A stretch of 64,000 bases of DNA, from positions 1 through 64,000 of the forward strand of contig CAWIMW010000001.1 in NCBI GenBank assembly GCA_963837365.1, in the 5' to 3' direction. The first letter of the stretch is position 1, and the number at the start of each line of letters is the position of its first letter. A model generated the notes under the pieces. It did not search any database. It saw nothing but the letters and a program-made list of their open reading frames with translations, and was not told the origin of the DNA. This DNA is from CAWBXL01 sp963837365. GTDB lineage: Bacteria; Acidobacteriota; Terriglobia; Terriglobales; Acidobacteriaceae. Both the position numbers and the translations under genes were made by a program. Shown here one piece after another: positions 7,102 through 14,959 of this stretch.

Positions 7102-8475
7102 CTAGTAATCGTCGCCGCCTATGCCGGTACCATCCGCCAGGGACTCAAATCGGGTGGAGTTCTTGATAAACGCCATCTTCACCTTGCCCGTAGGGCCGTT
7201 GCGCTGTTTGGCGATGATGATTTCGGCCTTGCCCTGAAGGTCCGGGTCGTCCTGGTTATAAACTTCTTCGCGGAAAATGAAGGCCACCACGTCGGCGTCC
7301 TGCTCGATGGATCCGGATTCGCGGAGGTCGGAGAGTTGTGGACGATGGTCCCCACCGCGGCTTTCAGGTGCCCGGCTTAACTGCGAAAGGGCCACCACCG
7401 GGACGCGGAGTTCCTTGGCCAGCGCCTTCAGACCGCGCGAAATGGCCGAGACTTCCTGGGTACGGTTCTCATACCGCTTGCTGCCTCCGGACATCAGTTG
7501 CAGGTAGTCCACGATAATCAGGTCAATCTTTCCCTGCGACTGCTGGAGCCGCCGCGCTTTGGCCCGCATCTCGCTCAGCGCGATTCCCGGCGTGTCGTCA
7601 ATGAAGATTGGCGCATGGGCCAGTTGCTCCATGGCCTGGAGAACTTTGGCTTCGTCCTCTTTCCACAGAGATCCGGTCCGCATCTTGTGCGAATCAACCC
7701 GCGCCTGGGAGCACAGCAGGCGGAGCAGCAATGCCTCCCGCGACATTTCCAACGAGAACACCCCGACGACTTTCCCGCCATTGACCGAAGCATTCTCTGC
7801 GATGTTCAAGGCAAAAGCCGTTTTCCCCATCGAGGGCCGCGCAGCGATGATGATCAAGTCGGACTTTTGCAGCCCGCTGGTCATCTCATCGAGGTCGGTG
7901 TAGTAGGTCTCAAGCCCGGTAACCCGCTGGCCGCGTTGCAGCAGTGCATCGACTGAACCGAACGACTCTTTGACGATCTCAGTTACACCCAGGAATCCGC
8001 GCCCGATGCGCTTTTCCGAGAGCTGGAAGATAGAGGCTTCCGCATCGTTGAGGATTTCTTCCGCAGTGTCGCTCTGGTCGGAAGCGCGGGCGATGGCTGC
8101 GCTGGCGGCGTGGATCAGTCCGCGCAGCAAGGCCTTGTCGCGGACAATCCTGACGTAGTGCTCAATACTGGGGCGGTCAGGGACGCCATCGAGCAATCCA
8201 GAAACGTAAGCCACATCCCCAATGGCTTCGAGTTCTTTGTGTCGGTCGAGTTCTTCGACCAGCGTGATCAGGTCAATGGGCTTGGAAGTTTCCGCCAGGT
8301 CCACCATCCGGGAATAAATTCGCCGATGGGAATCAAGAGAGAAATCGTCGGACTTTAAATGCTCGGCGGCTTGGCTGTAGGCCAAATTGTCCAACAGGAT
8401 CGCGCCCAGGATGGACCGCTCGGCTGCGACGTTTTCCGGAAGGGCGTGCGCGAGACTGTAGTCGGTGGTGGCCAT
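7102..8475 (-). CDS. dnaB: replicative DNA helicase DnaB
   Basis: A 457-residue hexameric helicase that unwinds DNA at the replication fork; normal length. The N-terminal domain (residues 10-115, LPENVAAERSILGAILLDN) is the primase- and loader-interacting part. The RecA-type motor has Walker A (ARPSMGKTAF, about residue 210), Walker B (LIIVDYLQLM, about residue 320) and the late arginine-finger motif (DLRESGSIEQDADVV). The GYN/VYNQDD segment and the C-terminal SxRF motif (KNSTRFESL) are standard. It stands alone on the minus strand with a short terminator after it. The ATG at 8475 gives the usual N-terminus. Confidence 0.97.
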   Translation of the reverse strand: MATTDYSLAHALPENVAAERSILGAILLDNLAYSQAAEHLKSDDFSLDSHRRIYSRMVDLAETSKPIDLITLVEELDRHKELEAIGDVAYVSGLLDGVPDRPSIEHYVRIVRDKALLRGLIHAASAAIARASDQSDTAEEILNDAEASIFQLSEKRIGRGFLGVTEIVKESFGSVDALLQRGQRVTGLETYYTDLDEMTSGLQKSDLIIIAARPSMGKTAFALNIAENASVNGGKVVGVFSLEMSREALLLRLLCSQARVDSHKMRTGSLWKEDEAKVLQAMEQLAHAPIFIDDTPGIALSEMRAKARRLQQSQGKIDLIIVDYLQLMSGGSKRYENRTQEVSAISRGLKALAKELRVPVVALSQLSRAPESRGGDHRPQLSDLRESGSIEQDADVVAFIFREEVYNQDDPDLQGKAEIIIAKQRNGPTGKVKMAFIKNSTRFESLADGTGIGGDDY

Positions 8476-8577
8476 TTTTCTTGCCAGTGGATTAACGACG
8501 GATGTAGTATAAGCGAATAAATAGCGAATATCTTGTTTTGTTTATGACAAAGGTGGACTTGATTTGAGGCTGGCCGA

Positions 8578-8615
8578 CAAAAATTAAAACGGCCCAGGCC
8601 AGCCACCTGGGCCGC
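8578..8615 (-). terminator. strong intrinsic terminator ending a minus-strand RNA
   Basis: Perfect nine-base-pair stem CGGCCCAGG (8615-8607) and CCTGGGCCG (8599-8591), followed on the minus strand by TTTTAATTTTT. There is no protein-coding gene immediately upstream on that strand, so it should end a non-coding transcript or the long leader of dnaB. Confidence 0.8.
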
Positions 8616-8756
8616 GTTTGCTGGTGAGTGTCGCATCTGCTGGTTCGCCGCGCTAGGCGGCGAGGTGCACTCTCGAACCGCGCTCCCGAAGGTGCGCTGG
8701 GTTCTTTGTGCATCCTGTGAACGCGAGTCCACAGTGGCTGCTTATGACTGGTGGCC

Positions 8757-8930
8757 CGATGCTGCCGTGATGGGGTTGAACCCATGAGGAGGCCGTACGC
8801 TTGGTTTCCGGGCAAACGCGCAATGCGCGATTCGTGAAAACCTGCCTGGCAATTCTTCCTCGAGAATTACCAGAAACCGCCAGTTCTGCCGCAACCTTCC
8901 GGCAAATGCTTGTGACATCTCACGCAAGCA
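8757..8930 (-). ncRNA. ssrS: candidate 6S-like regulatory RNA
   Basis: No coding frame is convincing here, yet the minus strand is rich in paired segments and is followed by a strong terminator at 8578-8615. Features like 6S RNA are a 5-prime GTGAGATGTCACAAGC segment that resembles the E. coli 6S start, complementary ATG...GCCG and CGGC..CAT arms forming an inner closing stem, a long apical hairpin (GGTAATTCT with AGAATTGCC), and a 3-prime ATGGG/CCCAT hairpin beside the presumed bubble. 6S RNA binds sigma-70 RNA polymerase. The outer closing stem is poor by eye, and about 140 further bases separate it from the terminator. A different structured RNA remains possible. Confidence 0.45.
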
Positions 8931-8940
8931 CTGGAAGCAC

Positions 8941-9347
8941 TTTGCGGCATGTGCGGAAAGGCTTCAATCACAAAATCATGTTTGGTTGTGAAGAAGCTGT
9001 GGAGGATGCGAATAGTTTGTGGAAGGGAATGGAAAAAAAGTAAAAATCTGTCGATTTACGTCTGATCCATTCGTCTCACCCATGGAGGGACGGGGCGCAA
9101 ATATCCTGAATCCTTGGTTTGTGGGAAAGAATCTTTTAACGATAGCAATACGGGGGGTGGGGGTGGTCTTGCCAAGGAGTTGGTTAAGTCTCTCAAATAA
9201 AGGGAGCAAACACTGCTTAAGGGCTTGATTGGCAGGGCATTCAGTGCTTAATCCTTGTAAAATTAAGGTTTTGAACGGGTGATGTCGTCCCGTTTCCTTG
9301 TGGCCGCATTATTAAATTTACCGAGCAAGTGAGATTAAGAGGCATTC
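8941..9347. other. intergenic region upstream of the RND efflux operon
   Basis: About 400 bases without a convincing gene. It holds the upstream part of the minus-strand RNA region, a run of CTGTGG/TTGTGGA motifs near 8993-9026, and a small hairpin AACGGG/CCCGTT at about 9272-9293 inside the probable leader of the membrane fusion gene. TAAAAT near 9258 is a possible -10 box, but no matching -35 is clear. Confidence 0.4.
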
Positions 9348-10475
9348 ATGGCAAAACGGATGATTCTGATGTTGGTGGTAGTCGGGCTGGTGGTAGGCGG
9401 CCTCGGCTTCGTTAAGCTCAAACAAATCCAGACAGCGGTGGCCCAGGGTGCGAGTTTCCAGCCGCCTCCGGTGGCGGTTACGACGGTTGTTGCCAAGCAG
9501 GAGCAGTGGTCTTCTTCCCTGAACGTGATAGGCACGATAGCAGCGGTACAGGGAGTGACGGTAAGCGCAGACCTGCCCGGAACGATAGACAAGATCAATT
9601 TTGAATCGGGTAAGTGGGTCAAGGAGGGCGACGTGCTGGTGGAGTTGGATACCCGCCAGGAACGGGCCCAATTAGCTGCCATGGAAGCGGCTCGTGATCT
9701 GGCGCACATCAATTTTGATCGCATGCAGCAACTGGTGAAGCAAGGGGTAGTGGCGCAGAGTGCATATGACAACGCGATCTCGCTGCAAAAGGCCAGCGAC
9801 GCACAGGTAGGGGAAGTGCGCGCCACAATCGCCCGAAAAACGATTCGCGCTCCCTTCTCGGGGGTGTTGGGCATTCGCCAGGTCAACCTGGGGCAATACT
9901 TGCCGGCTGGCCAGGCCATCGTGTCGCTGGAGTCGCTGGATCCAATTTATGTCAATTTTGGCATCCCGCAGCAGGACGCCGGTGAAGTGCGGGTTGGGCG
10001 CGTGGTTACGATCTCGAACGATTATTTAAAAGGCACAAAGTATACCGGCAAGGTAACGGCGTTTGACTCGGTCATCAACGAATCGACACGCAACGTTCAG
10101 GTACAGGCGACCATCGCCAATCCTCACAGCAAACTCCATTCCGGGATGTTTGTTCAGGTTCAGATCTCGACCGGGGCCGAACGTCCAGTGATTTCTCTTC
10201 CCGCCACTGCGATCAATTACGCGCCGTATGGTGATTCGGTATACATCGTCGGCGACATGAAAGATCCCAAGGGGAACACCTACCGCGGGGTGCGGCAGCA
10301 ATTTGTGAAGGTGCAAGGCTCGCGTGGAGACCAGGTCGGGATCATCTCAGGGCTCAACCCGGGAGATGAGGTTGTGAGTTCGGGAGTGTTCAAGCTGAGG
10401 AACGGTGCATCGGTTGTGATTAACAATACGATCCAGCCGGCAGATAATCCGGCCCCCAAGCCTGAGGACAGCTAA
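9348..10475 (+). CDS. RND efflux periplasmic adaptor (membrane fusion protein)
   Basis: A 375-residue periplasmic adaptor that links an inner-membrane RND pump to an outer-membrane channel. There is an N-terminal signal/anchor (residues 4-25) and a split biotinyl-lipoyl domain (VSADLPGTIDKINFESGKWV near 60 and IRAPFSGVLGIRQVNLGQYL near 165). Between these lies a helical hairpin (about 95-155). Beta-barrel and membrane-proximal domains follow. The overall order and the GTI..I.FESG pattern resemble the MexH/AcrA branch. Its TAA stop directly abuts the ATG of the pump gene, so the two are one operon. Confidence 0.93.
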   Translation: MAKRMILMLVVVGLVVGGLGFVKLKQIQTAVAQGASFQPPPVAVTTVVAKQEQWSSSLNVIGTIAAVQGVTVSADLPGTIDKINFESGKWVKEGDVLVELDTRQERAQLAAMEAARDLAHINFDRMQQLVKQGVVAQSAYDNAISLQKASDAQVGEVRATIARKTIRAPFSGVLGIRQVNLGQYLPAGQAIVSLESLDPIYVNFGIPQQDAGEVRVGRVVTISNDYLKGTKYTGKVTAFDSVINESTRNVQVQATIANPHSKLHSGMFVQVQISTGAERPVISLPATAINYAPYGDSVYIVGDMKDPKGNTYRGVRQQFVKVQGSRGDQVGIISGLNPGDEVVSSGVFKLRNGASVVINNTIQPADNPAPKPEDS

Positions 10476-13400
10476 ATGAAATTTACCGATCTTTTTATTA
10501 AGCGGCCGGTCCTCGCGATTTGCGTCAATCTGGTGATCTTGATTGCCGGATTGCAGGCGATACGTTCGCTGAGTGTACGCCAGTATCCGCGCAGCGATAT
10601 CGCCGTGGTATCGGTGTCGACGGTCTACGTGGGCGCGAACGCCGACCTGGTGCGTGGATTTATCACTACTCCACTGGAGCGCGTGATTGCCAGCGCGGAC
10701 GGCATCGACTACATGGAATCGGCCAGCGCCCAGGGTCTGAGCACGATCAGCGTGCACCTGAAGCTGAACTACGACACCAATGCGGCGTTGACTCAGATCC
10801 AGGCGAAAGTGGCACAAGTACGCAATATTCTACCGCCCGAGGCCGAGGCGCCAATCATCGACCTGCAAACTGCGGATACACAGTTTGCCGCCATGTACAT
10901 CGGGTTTTCATCCTCGAATCTGGATCAGAACCAGATTACCGATTACCTGACGCGCGTGGTGCAGCCGAAGTTGAGCGCCGTAAGCGGTGTGCAGCGCGCG
11001 GACATTCTCGGCAATCGTACCTTTGCCATGCGTATCTGGCTCAAGCCGGATGAGATGGCGGCGCGCGGGGTTTCGCCATCGCAGGTGCATGATGCGCTGG
11101 CCAACAACAATTATCTGTCTGCGCTGGGGAGCACCAAGGGTTCCATGGTTTCGGTGAACCTGGTGGCCAACACCGATCTGCGCACCGCGGAAGACTTCAA
11201 GCAGATGGTGGTGAAACAGGAAAATGGGGTTGTGGTGCGCCTCGGCGAAATTGCCGACGTGGTGTTGGGCGCGGAGAACTACGATTCGGATGTTCGCTTC
11301 AATGGCGAAACCGCGACCTTCATGGGGGTTTGGGTGTTGCCCACCGCAAACTCGCTTGAGGTCATTCAGCAGGTGCGCGCGCTGGTTCCTGAACTCAAGG
11401 CGCAGTTACCCACGGGGATGAAGCTGGGCATTCCTTACGATTCGACCGCCTACATACAGGATGCCATCGATGAGGTGGTCCACACGCTGGTCGAGACGCT
11501 GATCATCGTCGTCATCGTCATCTTTTTGTTCATGGGATCGTTCCGTTCTGTGCTGATCCCCGTGGTTGCGATTCCGCTGTCATTAATCGGCGCCGTATTC
11601 ATCATGCAGATTGCTGGGTTCACCATCAACCTGCTGACTTTGCTGGCCATTGTGCTTTCAGTCGGGTTGGTGGTGGACGACGCCATCGTCATGGTGGAAA
11701 ACGTCGAGCGGCATTTGCAGCTTGGCGCAACCCCATTTCGCGCGGCCATCGATGCGGCCCGTGAGCTGATAGGGCCGATCATCGCCATGACGATTACCCT
11801 GGCCGCGGTATATGCACCCATTGGAATTCAGGGCGGCCTGACCGGCGCGTTGTTCAAGGAATTCGCATTCACCTTGGCCGGGGCGGTGACCATCTCCGGG
11901 ATCGTGGCGCTGACCCTGTCCCCCATGATGGGTTCCAAGTTATTGCGTCAGGGTGCTGCCGAGCATGGTTTCGCCGGCATGATCAACCGGCACTTTGGGA
12001 AGTTTCGAAATCTATACTCTCGAATGCTGGCCGGCACATTGCACTATCGGCCGGTAGTGCTGACGCTGTGGGCGATCGTGGCGGTATTGATGATTCCGTT
12101 TTACCTGTTCTCGCAGCGTGAGCTGGCGCCGGCGGAGGACCAGGGGGTGGTGTTCGGAGTCATTCAATCCTCCGCGAACTCCACCATTGACCAAACCAAC
12201 CTGTTCACAAAACAGGTTTACGACGTTTATCACTCCTTTCCGGAGAGCGAAAGTATTTTTCAGATCACGACGCCCAGTGGCGGCTTTGGCGGTATGGTCA
12301 CCAAGCCGTGGAGCCAGCGCAAGAAAACGGCGCAACAGCTTCTGCTAGAATCTGCGGGGCCGCTGTCGAAGATCGCGGGGATCCGTGTGATTCCCCTGAC
12401 CCCACCGCCGCTTCCGGGCGCCGGCAATTTTCCCGTGGACTTTGTTATTGCCTCTTCCGCGGAACCGCAGCAGATCACCGCATTGGCCAATCAATTGGTG
12501 CAGAAAGCCATGGCCAGCGGCTTATTTATCTTCGCCGACGTTGACGTGAAGTTCGACCAGCCGCAGACCGAAGTTGTCTTTGACCGCGACAAACTTCGTT
12601 CCCAGGGCGTTGATTTGAGCCAGGCGGGAAGGGACCTTTCCACCCTGCTAGGGGGAAATTACGTAAACCGGTTCAGCATTCAAGGGCGAAGCTATAAGGT
12701 CATTCCCCAGGTGAAACGCGTCGACCGTTTGACGCCGGACCAACTGGAGCACATTTACGTAAAAGGTTCGAGTGACAAGCTGGTACCCTTGTCAACTTTT
12801 GCCAGCCTGAACACCACTACCCAGCCGCGCACGCTGAATAAATTTCAGCAACTCAATGCGGTGCGCATTCAAGGCGTGATTCCGCCGAACGTGCCGCTCG
12901 ATCAAGCGCTCAGCTTCCTGGAAGATCAGGCCAAGCAGATCCTGCCACAAGGGTTCACGGTTGACTATGCAGGTGAATCGCGCCAGCTTCGCGTCGAAGG
13001 CACCAAATTTCTGGGCACGTTTTTGCTTTCGGCAATTTTGATTTACCTGGTGCTGGCGGCGCAGTTTGAGAGTTTCCGCGATCCGTTCATCATTCTGGCG
13101 GGCTCGGTGCCGTTGGCCCTCTCCGGCGCGCTGATGTTTTCATTCCTCGGACTGACGACGCTCAACATCTACAGTCAGGTGGGATTGATTACGCTGGTCG
13201 GTCTGATCGCCAAAAATGGAATTCTGATTGTGGAGTTTGCCAACCAGCTTCAGGAACAGGGCAGGGACAAGATGGCTGCGGTCATTGAAGCGGCCAGCAC
13301 GCGTCTGCGGCCCATTCTCATGACCACGGCAGCGACGGTCTGCGGCCACTTTCCGCTGGTGCTGGCGACCGGCCCGGGCGCCGGCGCCCGGAACAGCATC

Positions 13401-13553
13401 GGTATTATGCTGGTCAGCGGCATGATCATTGGCACGGCCTTCACATTGTTTATCGTGCCTTCGATTTATATGCTGGTGGCCAAGCGCCGTGTGCACGTCA
13501 TCACGGAAGTGGACGAGCAGGAGCCGTCGTTCCCTGAGCCGGTAAGCGCGTAG
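10476..13553 (+). CDS. RND multidrug efflux transporter, AcrB/MexI-like (HAE1 family)
   Basis: A 1025-residue proton-driven inner-membrane efflux pump of normal length. The N-terminus (MKFTDLFIKRPVLAICVNLV) is the first membrane helix. The TM4 proton-relay motif GLVVDDAIVMVENVERH is present at about residue 405, with the two adjacent Asp residues needed for proton movement. The second half repeats the twelve-helix plan, with GLIAKNGILIVEFANQ near 915. Two large periplasmic loops bind substrate and dock the adaptor. Substrates cannot be inferred. No outer-membrane partner gene follows; the pair probably uses a shared TolC-like channel. Confidence 0.95.
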   Translation: MKFTDLFIKRPVLAICVNLVILIAGLQAIRSLSVRQYPRSDIAVVSVSTVYVGANADLVRGFITTPLERVIASADGIDYMESASAQGLSTISVHLKLNYDTNAALTQIQAKVAQVRNILPPEAEAPIIDLQTADTQFAAMYIGFSSSNLDQNQITDYLTRVVQPKLSAVSGVQRADILGNRTFAMRIWLKPDEMAARGVSPSQVHDALANNNYLSALGSTKGSMVSVNLVANTDLRTAEDFKQMVVKQENGVVVRLGEIADVVLGAENYDSDVRFNGETATFMGVWVLPTANSLEVIQQVRALVPELKAQLPTGMKLGIPYDSTAYIQDAIDEVVHTLVETLIIVVIVIFLFMGSFRSVLIPVVAIPLSLIGAVFIMQIAGFTINLLTLLAIVLSVGLVVDDAIVMVENVERHLQLGATPFRAAIDAARELIGPIIAMTITLAAVYAPIGIQGGLTGALFKEFAFTLAGAVTISGIVALTLSPMMGSKLLRQGAAEHGFAGMINRHFGKFRNLYSRMLAGTLHYRPVVLTLWAIVAVLMIPFYLFSQRELAPAEDQGVVFGVIQSSANSTIDQTNLFTKQVYDVYHSFPESESIFQITTPSGGFGGMVTKPWSQRKKTAQQLLLESAGPLSKIAGIRVIPLTPPPLPGAGNFPVDFVIASSAEPQQITALANQLVQKAMASGLFIFADVDVKFDQPQTEVVFDRDKLRSQGVDLSQAGRDLSTLLGGNYVNRFSIQGRSYKVIPQVKRVDRLTPDQLEHIYVKGSSDKLVPLSTFASLNTTTQPRTLNKFQQLNAVRIQGVIPPNVPLDQALSFLEDQAKQILPQGFTVDYAGESRQLRVEGTKFLGTFLLSAILIYLVLAAQFESFRDPFIILAGSVPLALSGALMFSFLGLTTLNIYSQVGLITLVGLIAKNGILIVEFANQLQEQGRDKMAAVIEAASTRLRPILMTTAATVCGHFPLVLATGPGAGARNSIGIMLVSGMIIGTAFTLFIVPSIYMLVAKRRVHVITEVDEQEPSFPEPVSA

Positions 13554-13579
13554 TGGAAGTAGGTCCGCCAGGAATTAAT

Positions 13580-13606
13580 CCCCCAGATAATTCTCGGGGC
13601 TTTTGT
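13580..13606 (+). terminator. terminator of the RND operon
   Basis: A CCCC...GGGG stem with inner AGA/TCT pairs is followed by CTTTTGTATT, 27 bases after the pump stop codon. Confidence 0.5.
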
Positions 13607-13683
13607 ATTGTGTTCGTATCAGGCATGGCGTTTGGCCGGGCCGCTCGAGAGAGAACTTGAGATCCGTGCTGGTACGGCGCAAC

Positions 13684-13780
13684 GATCAAGAAGCCAGCGC
13701 CATTTGGCAGGCGCGCCCTCCAGGCGCGTCGGTCGAAGCCGACACGAAAATTGGCAGGGCTGAAGCCGCTGCCCTGAACG
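13684..13780 (-). repeat. dispersed inverted copy of the left-end repeat
   Basis: On the minus strand this segment matches the units at about 309-412 and 613-716. All share a GCAGGGCTGAAGCCGCTGCC palindrome, a GGTCGAA segment and a GATCA(A/G)GAAG end. It sits in a gene-free stretch (13554-14261) with two more hairpins and no credible coding frame. Confidence 0.75.
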
Positions 13781-13927
13781 AATCGTTATCGCAGCCGCGC
13801 GAAAGAATGTAGCACTTTCTCCCTTAGCGCTGCCAACGCCATGGACTCCGCTCAGGACAGGTTCTCCGCTCCGGTCGAGAATACAGAGTTGAGGATTGGG
13901 AACAGGCGGAACGTTTCCAAAAGCCAA

Positions 13928-13950
13928 AGCCCCGAGCAATGCTCGGGGCT
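13928..13950 (-). terminator. hairpin, possible minus-strand terminator
   Basis: AGCCCCGAGC and GCTCGGGGCT form a perfect ten-base stem with a three-base loop. On the minus strand it is followed by TTGGCTTTTGG. No gene clearly reads into it. Confidence 0.4.
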
Positions 13951-14035
13951 TCGAGATACTAGACGACGTCCGCCAAACACTTACTATAGTAAGACGACAT
14001 CGCAGTTTGTCCAGTTAAGGGGCTCTAACGGACAA

Positions 14036-14060
14036 AAGGCACGGCCGAAGCCGTGCCTTA
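14036..14060 (+). terminator. hairpin with short T/A tract
   Basis: AAGGCACGG and CCGTGCCTT form a nine-base-pair stem. A second version of the same GGCACG hairpin serves as the rpoD terminator at 14886-14919, so this one may be a repeat-type hairpin as much as a terminator. Confidence 0.4.
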
Positions 14061-14261
14061 AAAACAGATTCCTCGCTCGCTCTTACCTTCGGCTACGAGC
14101 GGCTCGGAATGAGAATGTTAGGGCTTAGTCCCTGACCCCATCCATGATAAATTCGGGGCCCGGGTGGGACGTTCTCGATCGCTTGAGCGCCCCATACGAA
14201 GGTAGTGCGAACCTTTGACCCGTAAACTCCAAAAAGCTACGATAAGAGCAGCGAGGATCCT

Positions 14262-14507
14262 ATGGACATGATTCCCCTCAAGCCGGAACGCAAAGCGGAA
14301 TTAGAGGAGTACGCGAAGCGGCGCGGCCTTGATCCTGCTGCTGCTTTGGATGACGTCCTTGCGACGCATCTGGAGTGGGAACGTGAGGACTCAGCACAAG
14401 CTACTGAGGCGGTACGACGGGGCTATGAAGATGTGAAAGCCGGTAAGACACGGCCTGCAGATGAGTTCCTTGCAGAGTTCCGCCGTAAGCATGACATTCC
14501 GAGTTGA
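14262..14507 (+). CDS. ParD-like antitoxin, orphaned
   Basis: An 81-residue protein that starts MDMIPLKPERKAELEEYAKR and ends FLAEFRRKHDIPS. The plan is a short N-terminal ribbon-helix-helix-like segment followed by a charged helical tail, which is the layout of small ParD/CopG-type antitoxins. The next frame overlaps it by 17 bases and begins like a ParE/RelE toxin but stops after 27 codons. The antitoxin itself looks intact. Family assignment rests mainly on this pairing and is moderate. Confidence 0.65.
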   Translation: MDMIPLKPERKAELEEYAKRRGLDPAAALDDVLATHLEWEREDSAQATEAVRRGYEDVKAGKTRPADEFLAEFRRKHDIPS

Positions 14508-14574
14508 AGTCACCGCAGAAGCTCAGCGAGACGTGGATGCTATTTATGAATGGCTGAGAATGCGCTATCTCTAA
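14491..14574 (+). pseudogene. truncated ParE/RelE-type toxin remnant
   Basis: The frame from ATG 14491 encodes MTFRVEVTAEAQRDVDAIYE and continues to WLRMRYL before TAA at 14572. This is the conserved first strand and helix of ParE/RelE toxins (F.V..T..A..D...IY.W), but the family is normally 90-105 residues. The remaining two thirds, with the catalytic or DNA gyrase-binding part, are missing; the sequence after the stop is an unrelated terminator and tRNA. The overlap with the upstream antitoxin is the usual arrangement. Confidence 0.7.
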
Positions 14575-14592
14575 TTTTTCGCAAAAACAGCA

Positions 14593-14617
14593 AAGCCCCG
14601 GTAATCAGCCGGGGCTT
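14593..14617. terminator. bidirectional intrinsic terminator
   Basis: AAGCCCCGG and CCGGGGCTT form a nine-base-pair stem. It is flanked by TTTTAAAA on the plus side and by TTGCTGTTTTTGCG on the minus side, so it can end the toxin remnant transcript and the leftward tRNA transcript. Confidence 0.75.
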
Positions 14618-14704
14618 TTAAAATTGGGTACTAGATGCCGCCTGCGAAGCATCTTTAGGATAACTCTGGCGACGGCAAAGTCAAGTATTTTGGTCGAGTG
14701 ACAA

Positions 14705-14793
14705 CAGAGGGTGAGGGAATCGAACCCTAGTGGCTGATTGGGCCACTCGACCGCTTCGCAGGCGGCGGCCAGTACCCACTGGCTACACCCTCT
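14705..14793 (-). tRNA. allo-tRNA-like gene: 8/4 cloverleaf, long variable arm, anticodon GCG
   Basis: Read leftward from 14793. The acceptor stem has eight pairs, AGAGGGTG with CACCCTCT (14793-14786 and 14713-14706). U8 A9 follow, then a six-pair D stem GCCAGT/ACTGGC closed by a GGGT loop. The anticodon stem is GCCGC/GCGGT with loop CTGCGAA, giving T33, anticodon GCG (14759-14757) and A37. A long variable arm (AGTGGC/GCCACT, seven-base loop) precedes a T arm of only four pairs (AGGG/CCCT) around TTCGATT. G73 is at 14705; CCA is not encoded. Eight plus four pairs, the Sec-like D stem, long variable arm and G73 are the marks of the allo-tRNAs reported by Mukai, Soll and colleagues in 2017, which are serylated by SerRS. 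A normal Arg tRNA (7/5, short variable loop) is excluded. TACAAT at 14822-14817 is a possible -10 box. Confidence 0.88.
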
Positions 14794-14885
14794 AGACGCG
14801 AGCCTGCGCGGGATCAATTGTATGTATGTGCCTTGAATGTTAGGGGCGAATGGTCGAAATATTTTGGGATCGCGTGCCAATTCGG

Positions 14886-14919
14886 GAAAATAAAAAGGCA
14901 CGACCGAAGCCGTGCCTTT
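14886..14919 (-). terminator. terminator of rpoD
   Basis: AAAGGCACG and CGTGCCTTT form a nine-base-pair stem. On the minus strand the stem is followed by TTATTTT, 40 bases after the rpoD stop codon. Confidence 0.75.
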
Positions 14920-14959
14920 CATTGTTTTGCTTTTCTCTGGGTCTCTGTGGTGAAAGACG

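Noticed and set aside
8993..9030. DnaA boxes or an origin near dnaB
   Set aside because: CTGTGG and TTGTGGA words are scattered and none matches TTATNCACA well; no dnaA or dnaN nearby.
14705..14793. Ordinary tRNA-Arg or tRNA-Sec
   Set aside because: A short variable loop and 7/5 fold are absent, so not Arg; anticodon is GCG rather than TCA and the T stem has four pairs, so not classical Sec.
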